A DNA stretch of 64,000 nucleotides from Clostridium sp. CMCC3677 (GTDB lineage: Bacteria > Bacillota > Clostridia > Clostridiales > Clostridiaceae). A program made the position numbers and the translations under genes. Shown here piece after piece: positions 8,163-17,223 of the stretch (the stretch's first letter is position 1; the number at the start of each line of letters is the position of its first letter). A model generated the notes under the pieces. The model searched no databases. It was not told the DNA's origin and was given only the letters and a program-made list of their open reading frames with translations. Location: positions 1-64,000 of the forward strand of contig NZ_JAMQHS010000005.1 of NCBI RefSeq assembly GCF_023845585.1. The letters are read 5' to 3'.

Positions 8163-9500
8163 ATGATAAAAGATATGACTAAGGGGAACCCTGGAAAGAT
8201 AGTGTTTTTATTTGCCATTCCTATGGTTATTGGAAATGTATTTCAGCAATTTTATAATATTATAGATTCAGTAGTTGTAGGAAACTTTATAGGAGCTAAT
8301 GCATTAGCAGCTGTAGGAGCTTCTTATCCTATTATATTTTTGTTTATAGCAGTTGCAACTGGAGCTAGCATTGGATGTTCTGTTGTAATATCACAGATGT
8401 TTGGAGCAAAGCAAATAGGGAATATGAAGACAGCAATATATACATCAATTATTTCGATAATAATATTTAGTACAATACTAATGATAATAGGAGTAATTAC
8501 AAGTAATTCTGTATTAAGAATTTTAAAAACACCATTGAACATATTAACAGATGCTGATAGCTATATGAAAGTATATATGATGGGAGTAGTTTTTTTATTT
8601 GTTTATAATATTAATACTGGAGCATTTAATGCTTTAGGTAATTCTAAAATACCATTATATTTTTTAATCTTTTCATCTATTTTAAATGTAGGGTTAGACT
8701 TATTATTTGTAGTAAAGTTTAATATGGGAGTAGTAGGTGCAGCATATGCAACTTTAATTTCTCAAGGGGTTTCTGCAATATTATCATTAATATATCTTTT
8801 GATAAAGGTTAAAAGAATAGAAGTACATGAAGAATATAAAATATTTGATATTAAGATATTGAAAAAAACATGTAAAATAGCTATCCCATCAATAATACAA
8901 CAGACAATAGTATCAATAGGAAATTTGTTTGTTCAAGCCTTAGTTAATACTTATGGAGTTGTAACTATTGCTGCATATACGTCAGCTACCAGAATAGATT
9001 CTATAATTATTATGCCAATGGTTAATATAAGTAGTGCAGTATCGACATTTACAGCTCAAAATATTGGTGCTGATTTAATAGATCGTGTAAAAGATGGATA
9101 CAAAGCTGCAATAAAGATGATAGGGATATTTTGTTTTATAATTGCAATCTTGTTGCATGTATATGCAGAAAATATAATAGGAATGTTTGTTGATTCAAGT
9201 CTTAATAAAGAAGCTATTAGTATAGGGGTGGAGTACATTACAGTAGTTTCAATTTTTTATGTACTTATGGGACTTATGGTAACAACAAATGGAGTACTTA
9301 GAGGAGCAGGAGATATTAAAGTATTTATGATAAGTACATTATGCAATTTATCATTAAGGGTAATAGCAGCATATACTTTATCATATTTTATTGGCCAAAA
9401 AGCAATATGGTGGGCAATACCTTTAGGATGGATATTAGCATCAACAATATCGGTATTTAGATATAAGAGTGAAAAGTGGAAAAATGCTAAAATAGTGTAA
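8163..9500 (+). CDS. MATE family efflux transporter
   Basis: The protein has about 445 residues and twelve predicted membrane segments in two pseudo-symmetric halves. Near the N-terminus it carries MTKGNPGKIVFLFAIPMVIGNVFQQFYNIIDS, with GNxxQQxYNxxDxxxVGxxxG typical of the MATE (MatE/NorM/DinF) family. These are Na+- or H+-driven exporters of cationic drugs and other small molecules; the substrate cannot be told from sequence. I prefer the ATG at 8163, which has an AGAAGGG site, over the ATG 36 bases earlier, which has none. It stands alone between a terminator and the DedA gene. Confidence 0.92.
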   Translation: MIKDMTKGNPGKIVFLFAIPMVIGNVFQQFYNIIDSVVVGNFIGANALAAVGASYPIIFLFIAVATGASIGCSVVISQMFGAKQIGNMKTAIYTSIISIIIFSTILMIIGVITSNSVLRILKTPLNILTDADSYMKVYMMGVVFLFVYNINTGAFNALGNSKIPLYFLIFSSILNVGLDLLFVVKFNMGVVGAAYATLISQGVSAILSLIYLLIKVKRIEVHEEYKIFDIKILKKTCKIAIPSIIQQTIVSIGNLFVQALVNTYGVVTIAAYTSATRIDSIIIMPMVNISSAVSTFTAQNIGADLIDRVKDGYKAAIKMIGIFCFIIAILLHVYAENIIGMFVDSSLNKEAISIGVEYITVVSIFYVLMGLMVTTNGVLRGAGDIKVFMISTLCNLSLRVIAAYTLSYFIGQKAIWWAIPLGWILASTISVFRYKSEKWKNAKIV

Positions 9501-9618
9501 TTTTTATTACATTAAATTTATGTTAAATATAGAAATGAAGATTGAAAGCTTGAAGCTGGATGCTATATAATCATATGTAATAAAATAATAATTAAATTAC
9601 AGAAATAAGGAGTACAAT

Positions 9619-10266
9619 ATGGAAAACGTAAGTCAAATAGTAGATGTATTTATACATATGAATAAATATATTGGAATGATAATTAATAATTATGGAATGC
9701 AAACTTATTTAATTTTGTTTATTGTAATATTTTGTGAAACAGGGTTGGTTGTAACCCCATTTTTACCTGGGGACTCATTAATATTTGCAGCAGCAACTTT
9801 TGCAGCAATGGGAGCTTTAAATATTTATGTTTTAGTAATATTATTAATATTTGCAGCGATATTAGGTGATACAGTGAATTATGAGATTGGAAGGCTATTT
9901 GGAAATAAGTTAATAAAAAGCAACATAGTTAAAAGAGCTCACATAGAAAAGACTAATAAATTTTATGAAAAGCATGGCGTGAAAACTATAATGTTTGCAA
10001 GATTTATTCCTATAGTACGTACCATTGCTCCTTTTGTAGCTGGAATTGGAAAAATGAATTATAAAGATTTTATTTTATTCAATGTTGTTGGTGGAAATTT
10101 ATGGGTATTGATATTGTCTATATGTGGATATTTCTTTGGAAATATTAGATTTGTCAGAAATAACTTATCACTTATTTTAATAGGAATGATAATTATATCT
10201 GTTTTACCAGCATTAATTGTATTTATAAATGAAAAACGAAAAAACTCATTAGTTAAAAAAGTATAA
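9619..10266 (+). CDS. DedA family membrane protein
   Basis: This 215-residue integral membrane protein has the DedA/SNARE-associated domain signature: E near residue 41 with PFLPGDSLIF, GDTVNYEIGRLFGNKL around 95-110 and the ARFIPIVRTIAPFVAG motif around 133-150. DedA proteins act in lipid carrier and phospholipid flipping; some recycle undecaprenyl phosphate. The AAGGAG site is close to the ATG. The gene overlaps its terminator hairpin with the convergent acyltransferase gene. Confidence 0.92.
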   Translation: MENVSQIVDVFIHMNKYIGMIINNYGMQTYLILFIVIFCETGLVVTPFLPGDSLIFAAATFAAMGALNIYVLVILLIFAAILGDTVNYEIGRLFGNKLIKSNIVKRAHIEKTNKFYEKHGVKTIMFARFIPIVRTIAPFVAGIGKMNYKDFILFNVVGGNLWVLILSICGYFFGNIRFVRNNLSLILIGMIIISVLPALIVFINEKRKNSLVKKV

Positions 10267-10306
10267 AATAGTGGCTATCTTAAAATATTAAGATAGCCAC
10301 TATTTT
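10265..10306. terminator. Bidirectional terminator between dedA and acyltransferase genes
   Basis: Perfect 18-bp inverted repeat (10265-10282 and 10289-10306, loop AAATAT). The last two bases of each coding region lie at its edges, so one hairpin serves both convergent genes. Confidence 0.9.
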
Positions 10307-11258
10307 ATACTTTAGATTTAATTTTATTTTTAATATTTAAATACCAATATGTAATTAAGCATAAAATTACAATTAAAAGTAATTCTGATACGATAATTTG
10401 TAATGGTGTATCAATTTTAAATAACCTAAACTTCACCATTAATTGTATTATAGCGGCATGCGATAGATATAGATATAATGAATTTTTACCAATCCAAGAT
10501 ATTGAAGTCTTCTTTGATGTACATATACTAAAAATAACTCCTAAAATTGAAAAAGCTCCTATATAATGAAGGACTCTTATAAACAGGGGATATGTAGAAG
10601 TATCATAATAAAAAGTGTAGTTTGTATATTCAAATAACAGTTCCACAGAAGTTTCATCTTTAAGTACATATAAAATTCCTAATGATAATAAACTTATCAA
10701 AATAAATTCCCACAAATATTTTTTTACAATTCCTAGATGTTTTTTTTCAAAACCTAATCCTGCTATAAAAAATGGTAAGAAAAATATAATTCTGGAAGCA
10801 CTAGCTTGTGCAGTAAAACTTACGTCAAGCCCAAGAATTAAAGAAATTACTATGCTAATAGGCAAAGCAGTTCTACAATTTTTTATATAATCTGAGATTA
10901 CATAAAAAGCTGTTAATGCAAATAAGTACCATAAAGTCCAATTAGGACGCAAATATTCAATTCTTAAACCATAATTTTGAAATACAATGATACTAAGTAA
11001 ATAATAAAAAGTCTGCGCATAAAAATATATTTTGAATGTATCAAGTACTTTTTGTTGTGTTGTTCTTTTGCTTTTTTTACAAAAATATCCTGATATAAAA
11101 GTTAACGCTGGCATATGAAACATATAAAGAAAAAGGATAAAGTAATGAGGATCTATACATGTAGGACTTACATATTCAAGTGAGTTACCAATTATAACAC
11201 AAATTAAAAAGAAGCCTCTTAAATTATCAAAATAACTGTCCCTATTTTTAACTTCCAA
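10305..11258 (-). CDS. Acyltransferase family 3 membrane protein
   Basis: The 317-residue multi-spanning protein opens with RDSYFDNLRGFFLICVIIGN, the typical start of acyltransferase-3 proteins (D-x-L-R-G). These membrane O-acyltransferases modify sugars, exopolysaccharide, teichoic acid or peptidoglycan; the order and spacing are close to fucose 4-O-acetylase-like members (COG3594). About ten hydrophobic segments are visible. The start is TTG, preceded by GGGAGAG. No polysaccharide cluster is next to it, so the acceptor is unknown. Confidence 0.85.
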   Translation of the reverse strand: MEVKNRDSYFDNLRGFFLICVIIGNSLEYVSPTCIDPHYFILFLYMFHMPALTFISGYFCKKSKRTTQQKVLDTFKIYFYAQTFYYLLSIIVFQNYGLRIEYLRPNWTLWYLFALTAFYVISDYIKNCRTALPISIVISLILGLDVSFTAQASASRIIFFLPFFIAGLGFEKKHLGIVKKYLWEFILISLLSLGILYVLKDETSVELLFEYTNYTFYYDTSTYPLFIRVLHYIGAFSILGVIFSICTSKKTSISWIGKNSLYLYLSHAAIIQLMVKFRLFKIDTPLQIIVSELLLIVILCLITYWYLNIKNKIKSKV

Positions 11259-11475
11259 TAATTCTCTCCCTTCAGTAACTAATCATAGGATATTATAAGA
11301 TATAAAGAAATATAATGCAATATTTTGTAATACTATAAGTACTACAATAAATACATATATTCATTTTATAATTTAGTTTTTAAATAAAAATTCAGCATAT
11401 TTGTTCTTGATTTAAAATAAAAGTAGAGTTAAATTAGTATAATCAATATATATAATTAAATTTAGGAGAGTTGTA

Positions 11476-11814
11476 ATGAATATACAAATATTTGGAACTA
11501 AAAAATGTTTTGATACAAAGAAGGCAGAAAGATATTTTAAAGAAAGAAGAATTAATTTTCAATTTATTGACTTAAATGAGAAGGGAATAAGTAAGGGTGA
11601 ACTTAATAGTGTTTTAAATTCAGTATCTGTTAATGATTTAATAAATTCAAAATCTAAAGATTATAATAAATTGAATTTGAATAATATAAGAAGTGCTGAA
11701 ATAAAAAAAGAAATTGTTTTAAAAAATCCTAAAGTGATGAATACTCCAATTGTAAGAAATGGTAAATGTGCTACAGTAGGATATACACCTGATATATGGA
11801 ATGCATGGGAATAA
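11476..11814 (+). CDS. ArsC/Spx-family thioredoxin-fold protein (YffB-like)
   Basis: This 112-residue protein is the size of the ArsC family. The N-terminal strand-loop IQIFGTKKCFDTKKAERYF holds a single Cys at position 12 where ArsC has its catalytic Cys, and LKNPKVMNTPIVRNGK near 82-97 matches the conserved cis-Pro loop NPxxxxxPIVxxG. It lacks the C-x-x-C of redox-active Spx. It may be a glutathione- or thiol-dependent reductase or a regulator; arsenic resistance should not be assumed since no ars genes are near. The start has AGGAGAG. Confidence 0.8.
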   Translation: MNIQIFGTKKCFDTKKAERYFKERRINFQFIDLNEKGISKGELNSVLNSVSVNDLINSKSKDYNKLNLNNIRSAEIKKEIVLKNPKVMNTPIVRNGKCATVGYTPDIWNAWE

Positions 11815-11884
11815 ATAATAGTAGTTGTTTATTTAAGTGAGATGCTGTGATATATGCATAAGAAAAGCTAGATAGCACATAAAC

Positions 11885-11927
11885 AATAAAGCTTATATGA
11901 TTTTATTCTTATCATATAAGCTTTATT
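11885..11927. terminator. Bidirectional terminator
   Basis: Perfect 17-bp inverted repeat (11885-11901 and 11911-11927) between the convergent ArsC-like and flavin reductase genes. Confidence 0.85.
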
Positions 11928-11935
11928 TATAAGTA

Positions 11936-12535
11936 TTATTTAGATTTTTTTCTTGCCTTTTTTTTAGTATTTTTCTTCATAACAGAATATCCAAATGAGC
12001 CTAAAGGATTTGAATTGACTTCAAAATATTCTCCATGATTATAACAAATTAAGTTCGCTTTATTAAAGCCAATTTTACCATTTTCGTCTAATAAGTTCTC
12101 ATCTACTTTAACATTAAGTACTTCTAGTAAGAATAAATCATGAGTACCTAATGGTGTGATAGATTTTAACTTACATTCTAATGCAAATGGAGCATCTTCT
12201 AATGAAGGTGTATTTACTTTTACTCCTTCATTTAATTTTAAATTAAGATTTTTAATCTTATCTTCTTTTTTACCCGATCTAACACCACAATAATCTACTA
12301 TTTTTACCATTTGCTTATTAGGTAAATTAATAACACATTCCTCAGATTCTTTTATATAATCATAAGATAATCGTTCAGGTCTTACCCCCATTGCAAGTAT
12401 AGGTTCTTTTGTACATACTGTACTTATCCAACCAACAGTAAATACATTTACTTTACCTTCTTTATTTTTAGAGGTAACAAGAACTACAGGCGTGGGATTT
12501 AACATCACACTACCTTTAAAATTTAATTTATTCAT
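11936..12535 (-). CDS. Flavin reductase family protein (flavoredoxin-like)
   Basis: The protein has 199 residues in the FMN-binding split-barrel/flavin reductase-like family. Marks are VMLNPTPVVLVTSKNKEGKVNVFTVGWISTVC near the N-terminus and MGVRPERLSYDYIKESEECVINLP, both typical of clostridial flavoredoxins, with a lysine-rich tail (KKNTKKKARKKSK). Such proteins bind FMN and pass electrons or reduce flavin. I chose ATG 12535, seven bases after AAAGGTGA, rather than a GTG that is part of that ribosome site. Confidence 0.88.
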   Translation of the reverse strand: MNKLNFKGSVMLNPTPVVLVTSKNKEGKVNVFTVGWISTVCTKEPILAMGVRPERLSYDYIKESEECVINLPNKQMVKIVDYCGVRSGKKEDKIKNLNLKLNEGVKVNTPSLEDAPFALECKLKSITPLGTHDLFLLEVLNVKVDENLLDENGKIGFNKANLICYNHGEYFEVNSNPLGSFGYSVMKKNTKKKARKKSK

Positions 12536-12595
12536 TTTTTTCACCTTTTATATAAATAAAATTTTTAAAACAATGTTTGTAATAAAGAATTATTA

Positions 12596-13873
12596 TTAAT
12601 ATCTTCTTTTGTAACGTCTTTTTCTATTATTTTTAGCCATATTTTTTATAAGAACTATTAATGTGATTATTATTATAGCAATTACCAAAACTGTTGAATA
12701 CAATAATATATTATCTTTTAATATTTTTCCTAAAGATATATTTATAATACCTTGAACTTCTTCAGTATGATTTCTAGTTGAATAAGTTAAGTTTGTATTT
12801 TTATTAAATGCTAACTTCCAAGCGCTAGTATTTGAAGCATTATAAGTTATTAAAGATTCAGCATCATTAATATCATTCTTATAATACATAACATCCTGAC
12901 TTAAAACTATTGGTACAGTAATTGTTTTTGTAGGTCCAAAGAAACCAAAAGATTTATATTGTAAATCAGTAGTTCCAACTTCTTCATCTGATTTTTTATA
13001 AACTTCTTTATTAGCAGAATAACTATAATCAATAATAGAATCCATATCATTGAATTTAGTCATATCAACATTATCGAGTTGTCTACTTTTTAAAACAACA
13101 CCTATTATTTTTCTGCCATCTTTTTCATATACAGCAGCTAAACAACCACCAGCAGCATTAGTTAATCCAGTTTTACCAGCAATGTTTCCATTTTTACCTA
13201 ATCCTAAATTTCTATTTTCTAATATAATTCTAGAACCATTTATATCTATAGGAGCTTCTTTTAAAGTCATAGTTTCTCTTTCCCATGGATTTTCAAAAGC
13301 TGCTTTAGTTATTAAAGATAAATCATAAGAGGTTGTATAATGATTTGGATCATGAAGTCCGTTAGCAGTAATAAAATTACTATTATTAGCTCCAAGTTCC
13401 TTTGCTTTTTTATTCATTAATTCTGAAAATGCTTCTGAACTACCAGCAACATTATCTGCAATCATATATGCAGTATCATTTCCAGAGAAAAGCAATAATC
13501 CTTTCATGACATCATCAGCAAGCATTTTATCTCCAACTTGCATTCTGTTACCCATATAATTTATGTTTAATGAATATTCAGGTTGTTCTTTAGCTGATTT
13601 AGTAAATGAAAGTTCAGAATTTTTTTCGAACTTTTCAGCTAATAATAAACCTGTTAATAATTTAGTAGTACTTGCAGGATACCTTTTACTATCAGCATCT
13701 TTAGTATAAATTATTTCACCTGTTTCATAATCCATAGTTAAAGCTGATTCAGCTTGAATACTAGGTGAAGTTTGTTTAGTATTTTCAGTTGCATAACTTT
13801 TTACTGAAAAAGGAGCAAATAGTGAAATAGTAATAGTTAATGCAAGTGTTTTTAAGATTAAATTTCTTTTCAA
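12596..13873 (-). CDS. D-alanyl-D-alanine carboxypeptidase (S11, DacF-like PBP)
   Basis: Serine-type low-molecular-mass penicillin-binding protein that trims the terminal D-Ala of peptidoglycan stem peptides outside the membrane. The order is an export signal (about 1-28), then S-T-T-K (near residue 70, catalytic Ser and Lys), S-G-N (near 130) and K-T-G (near 235), all intact. A C-terminal membrane anchor with a basic tail (NNRKRRYKRRY) replaces the amphipathic helix of PBP5. The annotated ATG at 13888 lies inside GATGGGGAG, the probable ribosome site; the TTG at 13873, spaced correctly after GGGGAG and followed by KRNLILK, is the better start. It is monocistronic. Confidence 0.92.
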   Translation of the reverse strand: MKRNLILKTLALTITISLFAPFSVKSYATENTKQTSPSIQAESALTMDYETGEIIYTKDADSKRYPASTTKLLTGLLLAEKFEKNSELSFTKSAKEQPEYSLNINYMGNRMQVGDKMLADDVMKGLLLFSGNDTAYMIADNVAGSSEAFSELMNKKAKELGANNSNFITANGLHDPNHYTTSYDLSLITKAAFENPWERETMTLKEAPIDINGSRIILENRNLGLGKNGNIAGKTGLTNAAGGCLAAVYEKDGRKIIGVVLKSRQLDNVDMTKFNDMDSIIDYSYSANKEVYKKSDEEVGTTDLQYKSFGFFGPTKTITVPIVLSQDVMYYKNDINDAESLITYNASNTSAWKLAFNKNTNLTYSTRNHTEEVQGIINISLGKILKDNILLYSTVLVIAIIIITLIVLIKNMAKNNRKRRYKRRY

Positions 13874-14098
13874 GTAAAATCTCCCCATCTCTATTTAGTA
13901 ATATTTAAACCAACATAAGTATATCATTTATGATATTTAATAACAATAAAATACAAGACATAATATAAGAATTTTTATAAATAAATCCATGAAAAATGCT
14001 TATTTCAACATAGTATTTTAATATTTACCTATAACTTACACCTATAAATTTTGTTTTTTAGAACAAACTATATATATGTTAAGAAAGGGGTGGAAGAT

Positions 14099-14845
14099 AT
14101 GAAAAAATATTTTAAATTTCTAATATTATCTATTATTATAATTTTTTCGGTTTTTAATACGTATAGGGTTAATGCATTAGATCAAACTTCAAGAAAAATA
14201 GTCTATTTAACATTTGATGATGGTCCATCTCCTAATAATACTGAAAATATATTACAAATATTAAATGAAAACAATGTAAGAGCTACTTTTTGTGTAGTTG
14301 GTTCTAATGCTTTAAGATATAAGGAGATTTTAAAACAATTAAACGAATATAATATGGGAATTATACCTCATTGTAATAATCATCAGTATAAAGAGTTATA
14401 TTCATCAACTGAGTATTATATAAATGATCTTAATGAATGTACCAGAATTATAAATGACGTTACTGGTGGAAATAGAAGTTTCAGGTTTGTAAGAATGCCA
14501 GGTGGTTCAGATAATACTGTGAGCAATTATCAAACTTTGCAAAATATAAAAAGTGAATTAAGAAAAAGAGGAATGGATTATATAGATTGGAGTATAGATT
14601 CAGGGGATACTTGTGCAGCTATGGTACCTGAAGAACAAATAACAAGTAATATTGAAAATCAAGCTGGTATTAATAATATAGAAGTTATTTTAATGCATGA
14701 TTTAGAAAATAAGGTAACAACCACTAGTGCACTTCAAGATATTATAATTAAATATAAAAGTTTAGGATATGAATTTAAAACCTTTGATGAAATGGAAGAA
14801 TGGGAAGTTCAATATTTAATAGGCAAACATGTAATAGATAAGTGA
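14099..14845 (+). CDS. Secreted polysaccharide deacetylase (NodB/CE4)
   Basis: About 248 residues from ATG 14099, which follows AAAGGGGTGG; the ATG 48 bases earlier lacks a site. A signal peptide (about 1-26) precedes a NodB domain. Motif 1 is TFDDGPS, motif 2 is the metal pair H-x-x-x-H in PHCNNH (usual S-H-T-x-x-H, so somewhat altered), motif 3 is RMPGGS, then DWSIDSGD and the late LMHD histidine. It would remove N-acetyl groups from peptidoglycan or another glycan, which increases lysozyme resistance or marks cortex. It sits next to the carboxypeptidase and the lipid II amidation pair, in line with a wall role. Confidence 0.9.
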   Translation: MKKYFKFLILSIIIIFSVFNTYRVNALDQTSRKIVYLTFDDGPSPNNTENILQILNENNVRATFCVVGSNALRYKEILKQLNEYNMGIIPHCNNHQYKELYSSTEYYINDLNECTRIINDVTGGNRSFRFVRMPGGSDNTVSNYQTLQNIKSELRKRGMDYIDWSIDSGDTCAAMVPEEQITSNIENQAGINNIEVILMHDLENKVTTTSALQDIIIKYKSLGYEFKTFDEMEEWEVQYLIGKHVIDK

Positions 14846-14866
14846 TTTAAATGTATAATTAAAAAC

Positions 14867-14900
14867 GAGCTAATATCAGTATACATTTTGATATTAGCTC
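14867..14900. terminator. Terminator between deacetylase and gatD
   Basis: 12-bp inverted repeat (14867-14878 and 14889-14900, GAGCTAATATCA/TGATATTAGCTC) shared by convergent genes. Confidence 0.8.
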
Positions 14901-14916
14901 ATCTTTAATAAAGTAA

Positions 14917-15648
14917 TTAAGAATTTGTATTTAGTTTTTTCTGAATTGATTTTTTGGCGTTTATTTCAAAATCGTCGTCTAAAATATCTAAGGCAATTTC
15001 ATTTCCATACTTATTTCTTAATGCTAGAGTTAAAAGTTTATCAGCAAATTCTGGATTTTTAGATAAGAATGATCCATGAAAGTATGAACAAAAAGTGTTT
15101 TTATATATACAACCTTCATATCCATCTTCACCATTATTGCCATATCCATGAACGCATTTGCCAAGTGGAGTATGATCATTTATATAAGTTCTACCAGAAT
15201 GATTTTCAAAACCAACATAAGTTTGATTAAATACTTCATTATATATTTCAGTATTGCCTATAAATCTTGTATCTCCACCTTCAGTATGAATATTTAGTAT
15301 TCCCAATCCATTGATCTTTTCACCATTTGGAGCAGTGTAATATTTACCTAATAATTGATAACCGCCACATATTGCTAATAGGACTTTTTCTTCTTCAATA
15401 TAAGAAGTTAAAGAATCTTTTTTTATAGTATTTAAATCTTCAGATACTATTGATTGTTCATAATCTTGACCGCCACCAAAGAATATAATATCTATTTCAT
15501 CTTTGTTTAGAGTATCATTTATAGAAGAATTAATAATGTTTACTTTTATTCCTCTTTCTTCTGCTCTGTGTTTTAAAATTAGCACATTACCTACATCCCC
15601 ATATACATTTAATAAATCAGGATATAAGTGACAAATATTTAATTCCAA
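14917..15648 (-). CDS. gatD: Lipid II isoglutaminyl synthase, glutaminase subunit GatD
   Basis: This 243-residue type 1 glutamine amidotransferase hydrolyses glutamine and hands ammonia to MurT for amidation of D-iso-glutamate in lipid II. The nucleophile is Cys94 in LLAICGGYQLLG, the same number as in the S. aureus enzyme, and the catalytic His is about residue 191 (YFHGSFLSKNPEFAD). The start is TTG with a strong AGGAGGTAA. It follows murT by 18 bases in one operon. Amidation at this position is required for efficient crosslinking in several Gram-positives. Confidence 0.93.
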   Translation of the reverse strand: MELNICHLYPDLLNVYGDVGNVLILKHRAEERGIKVNIINSSINDTLNKDEIDIIFFGGGQDYEQSIVSEDLNTIKKDSLTSYIEEEKVLLAICGGYQLLGKYYTAPNGEKINGLGILNIHTEGGDTRFIGNTEIYNEVFNQTYVGFENHSGRTYINDHTPLGKCVHGYGNNGEDGYEGCIYKNTFCSYFHGSFLSKNPEFADKLLTLALRNKYGNEIALDILDDDFEINAKKSIQKKLNTNS

Positions 15649-15666
15649 AGTATTACCTCCTTTAAA

Positions 15667-17031
15667 TTACCATAGTTTTTTAATGTAACCTTTTGAATGA
15701 AGGTATTTTCGATAATTTATCATAGCAGTATAAGTTGCTAGAATATATACCTTGTTAGAAGATGAATCATTTTGTATAGATTCAGTTAGTTTTTCATAAT
15801 CTTCTTCTAATATAAAGTTATCTTTATTAAGACCAGCAATTTTTAATCTTACCGCCATATCATACATTCTTGTTCCTGAAATAAAAATATTTTTTATTGG
15901 AAGAGTAGATATTTTTTCAAAATTAACATCCCATATCCAAGAAATATCTCTTCCATCAGCATAATTATCATTTAATAAAAATGTAGCTGAAAAGTCATTT
16001 TTATTAAGACATAAAGTATCGAGTGCTTGATTGTAACCAGCTGGATTCTTAACTAATATTATTTCAACCTGTTTACTACCAATAGCAATTTGCTCTTGTC
16101 TACCAAAACTTGAATTTTGATTTTGTAGAGAGTTCACTATTACATCATCGTTAATTCCTAGCTCTTTTGATATTGCGTAGGCACATAATGCATTGTAAAT
16201 ATTATAAGCTCCTGATTGACTTATTAAGATATCAGTATCATTAATAAGAACAGACGAATTTTCTGGGTTTAAATCAAATATTTTATTAACAGCATAACTT
16301 AGCGTTGGTCTTTTATATCCGCATTCGGTACAATAAAAGTCTCCTAGATGATTATAAGTTACAAAATTATAAGAGTATCTTGTCTTACAAACTTTACAGA
16401 ATTTTGAGTCTGCATTTATATCAATAGAATGATTTTCATTTATAGGAGTATTAAAACCATAATAAATCATTGGATTCTTTAGGTTTAATTTGCCAAGTAA
16501 AGATTCATCACCATTTAAAATTAATTTTGAGTCAGGAACTTTAACTATACCTTCTAAAATTTTGTTAAGTGTTGTGTAAACTTCACCATATCTATCTAAT
16601 TGATCTCTAAATAAGTTTGTTACTGTTATTATTTCAGGAGAAATATGCTCAGTTATAAATTTAACATTAGCTTCATCAACTTCAATTACAGCATATCTAT
16701 TTTTAGGTTTATTAAAAAACTTATAATTCGATATAAAACAAGCTGTAATACCAGGATATAAATTAGCACCTGTATTATTAGTTATGACATCAAATCCATT
16801 TTCTTTTAGTATATTTGTTATCATACTTGTAGTCGTAGTTTTTCCATTAGTACCAGTTACAAGTATTATCTTATAGCCATCACTAACTTTTTTTAAAATA
16901 TTTTTATCGATTTTCAGTGCTATTTTACCAGGGAAAGTACTCCCACCTTTTATTAGATGTTTTGAAAGAAATGCTATGCATTTAGCTGAAATTATACTTA
17001 AAATAGACTTAATATTTATTGTAGTCACCAC
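15667..17031 (-). CDS. murT: Lipid II isoglutaminyl synthase, ligase subunit MurT
   Basis: The 454-residue Mur-ligase-like protein has the P-loop ILVTGTNGKTTTTSMI (about 55-70), a Mur central domain with EVDEANVKFI, an inserted four-Cys zinc ribbon (CKVCKTRY...FYCTECGY, about 200-235) and a C-terminal DUF1727 domain that docks GatD. These are the defining features of MurT as opposed to MurE/MurF. With GatD it amidates lipid II glutamate at the cytoplasmic face. The start is uncertain: the GTG at 17031 has only a weak site, and an alternative GTG follows directly. Confidence 0.93.
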   Translation of the reverse strand: MVTTINIKSILSIISAKCIAFLSKHLIKGGSTFPGKIALKIDKNILKKVSDGYKIILVTGTNGKTTTTSMITNILKENGFDVITNNTGANLYPGITACFISNYKFFNKPKNRYAVIEVDEANVKFITEHISPEIITVTNLFRDQLDRYGEVYTTLNKILEGIVKVPDSKLILNGDESLLGKLNLKNPMIYYGFNTPINENHSIDINADSKFCKVCKTRYSYNFVTYNHLGDFYCTECGYKRPTLSYAVNKIFDLNPENSSVLINDTDILISQSGAYNIYNALCAYAISKELGINDDVIVNSLQNQNSSFGRQEQIAIGSKQVEIILVKNPAGYNQALDTLCLNKNDFSATFLLNDNYADGRDISWIWDVNFEKISTLPIKNIFISGTRMYDMAVRLKIAGLNKDNFILEEDYEKLTESIQNDSSSNKVYILATYTAMINYRKYLHSKGYIKKLW

Positions 17032-17223
17032 CTAATTATTTTATTTAATAATATAAGATTTTATCATAAATTACTAAAAACAAATATAAGTATAGCACAA
17101 AAATTTTATATGCCAAATAATTTTACATTTTTGAATATATCAATAAATGTAGATTTTTGTACAAAGGTTTGTTAAAATATAAAGAAAGTGTAAACGTACT
17201 AGAAATATGTAAGGAGTGTACAT

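Noticed and set aside
11476-11814. Arsenate reductase for arsenic resistance
   Set aside because: Fold matches ArsC, but there are no arsR/arsB neighbours and the family has many other roles, so a resistance function is not claimed.
11846-11870. Possible family M end (GTGATATATGCATAAGAAAAGC)
   Set aside because: The match is about 18 bp of an AT-rich motif with no second end and no interior; too weak to list.
13050-13328. 92-codon frame opposite the D,D-carboxypeptidase
   Set aside because: Antisense shadow of a well-supported gene whose catalytic motifs are intact; no start signals.
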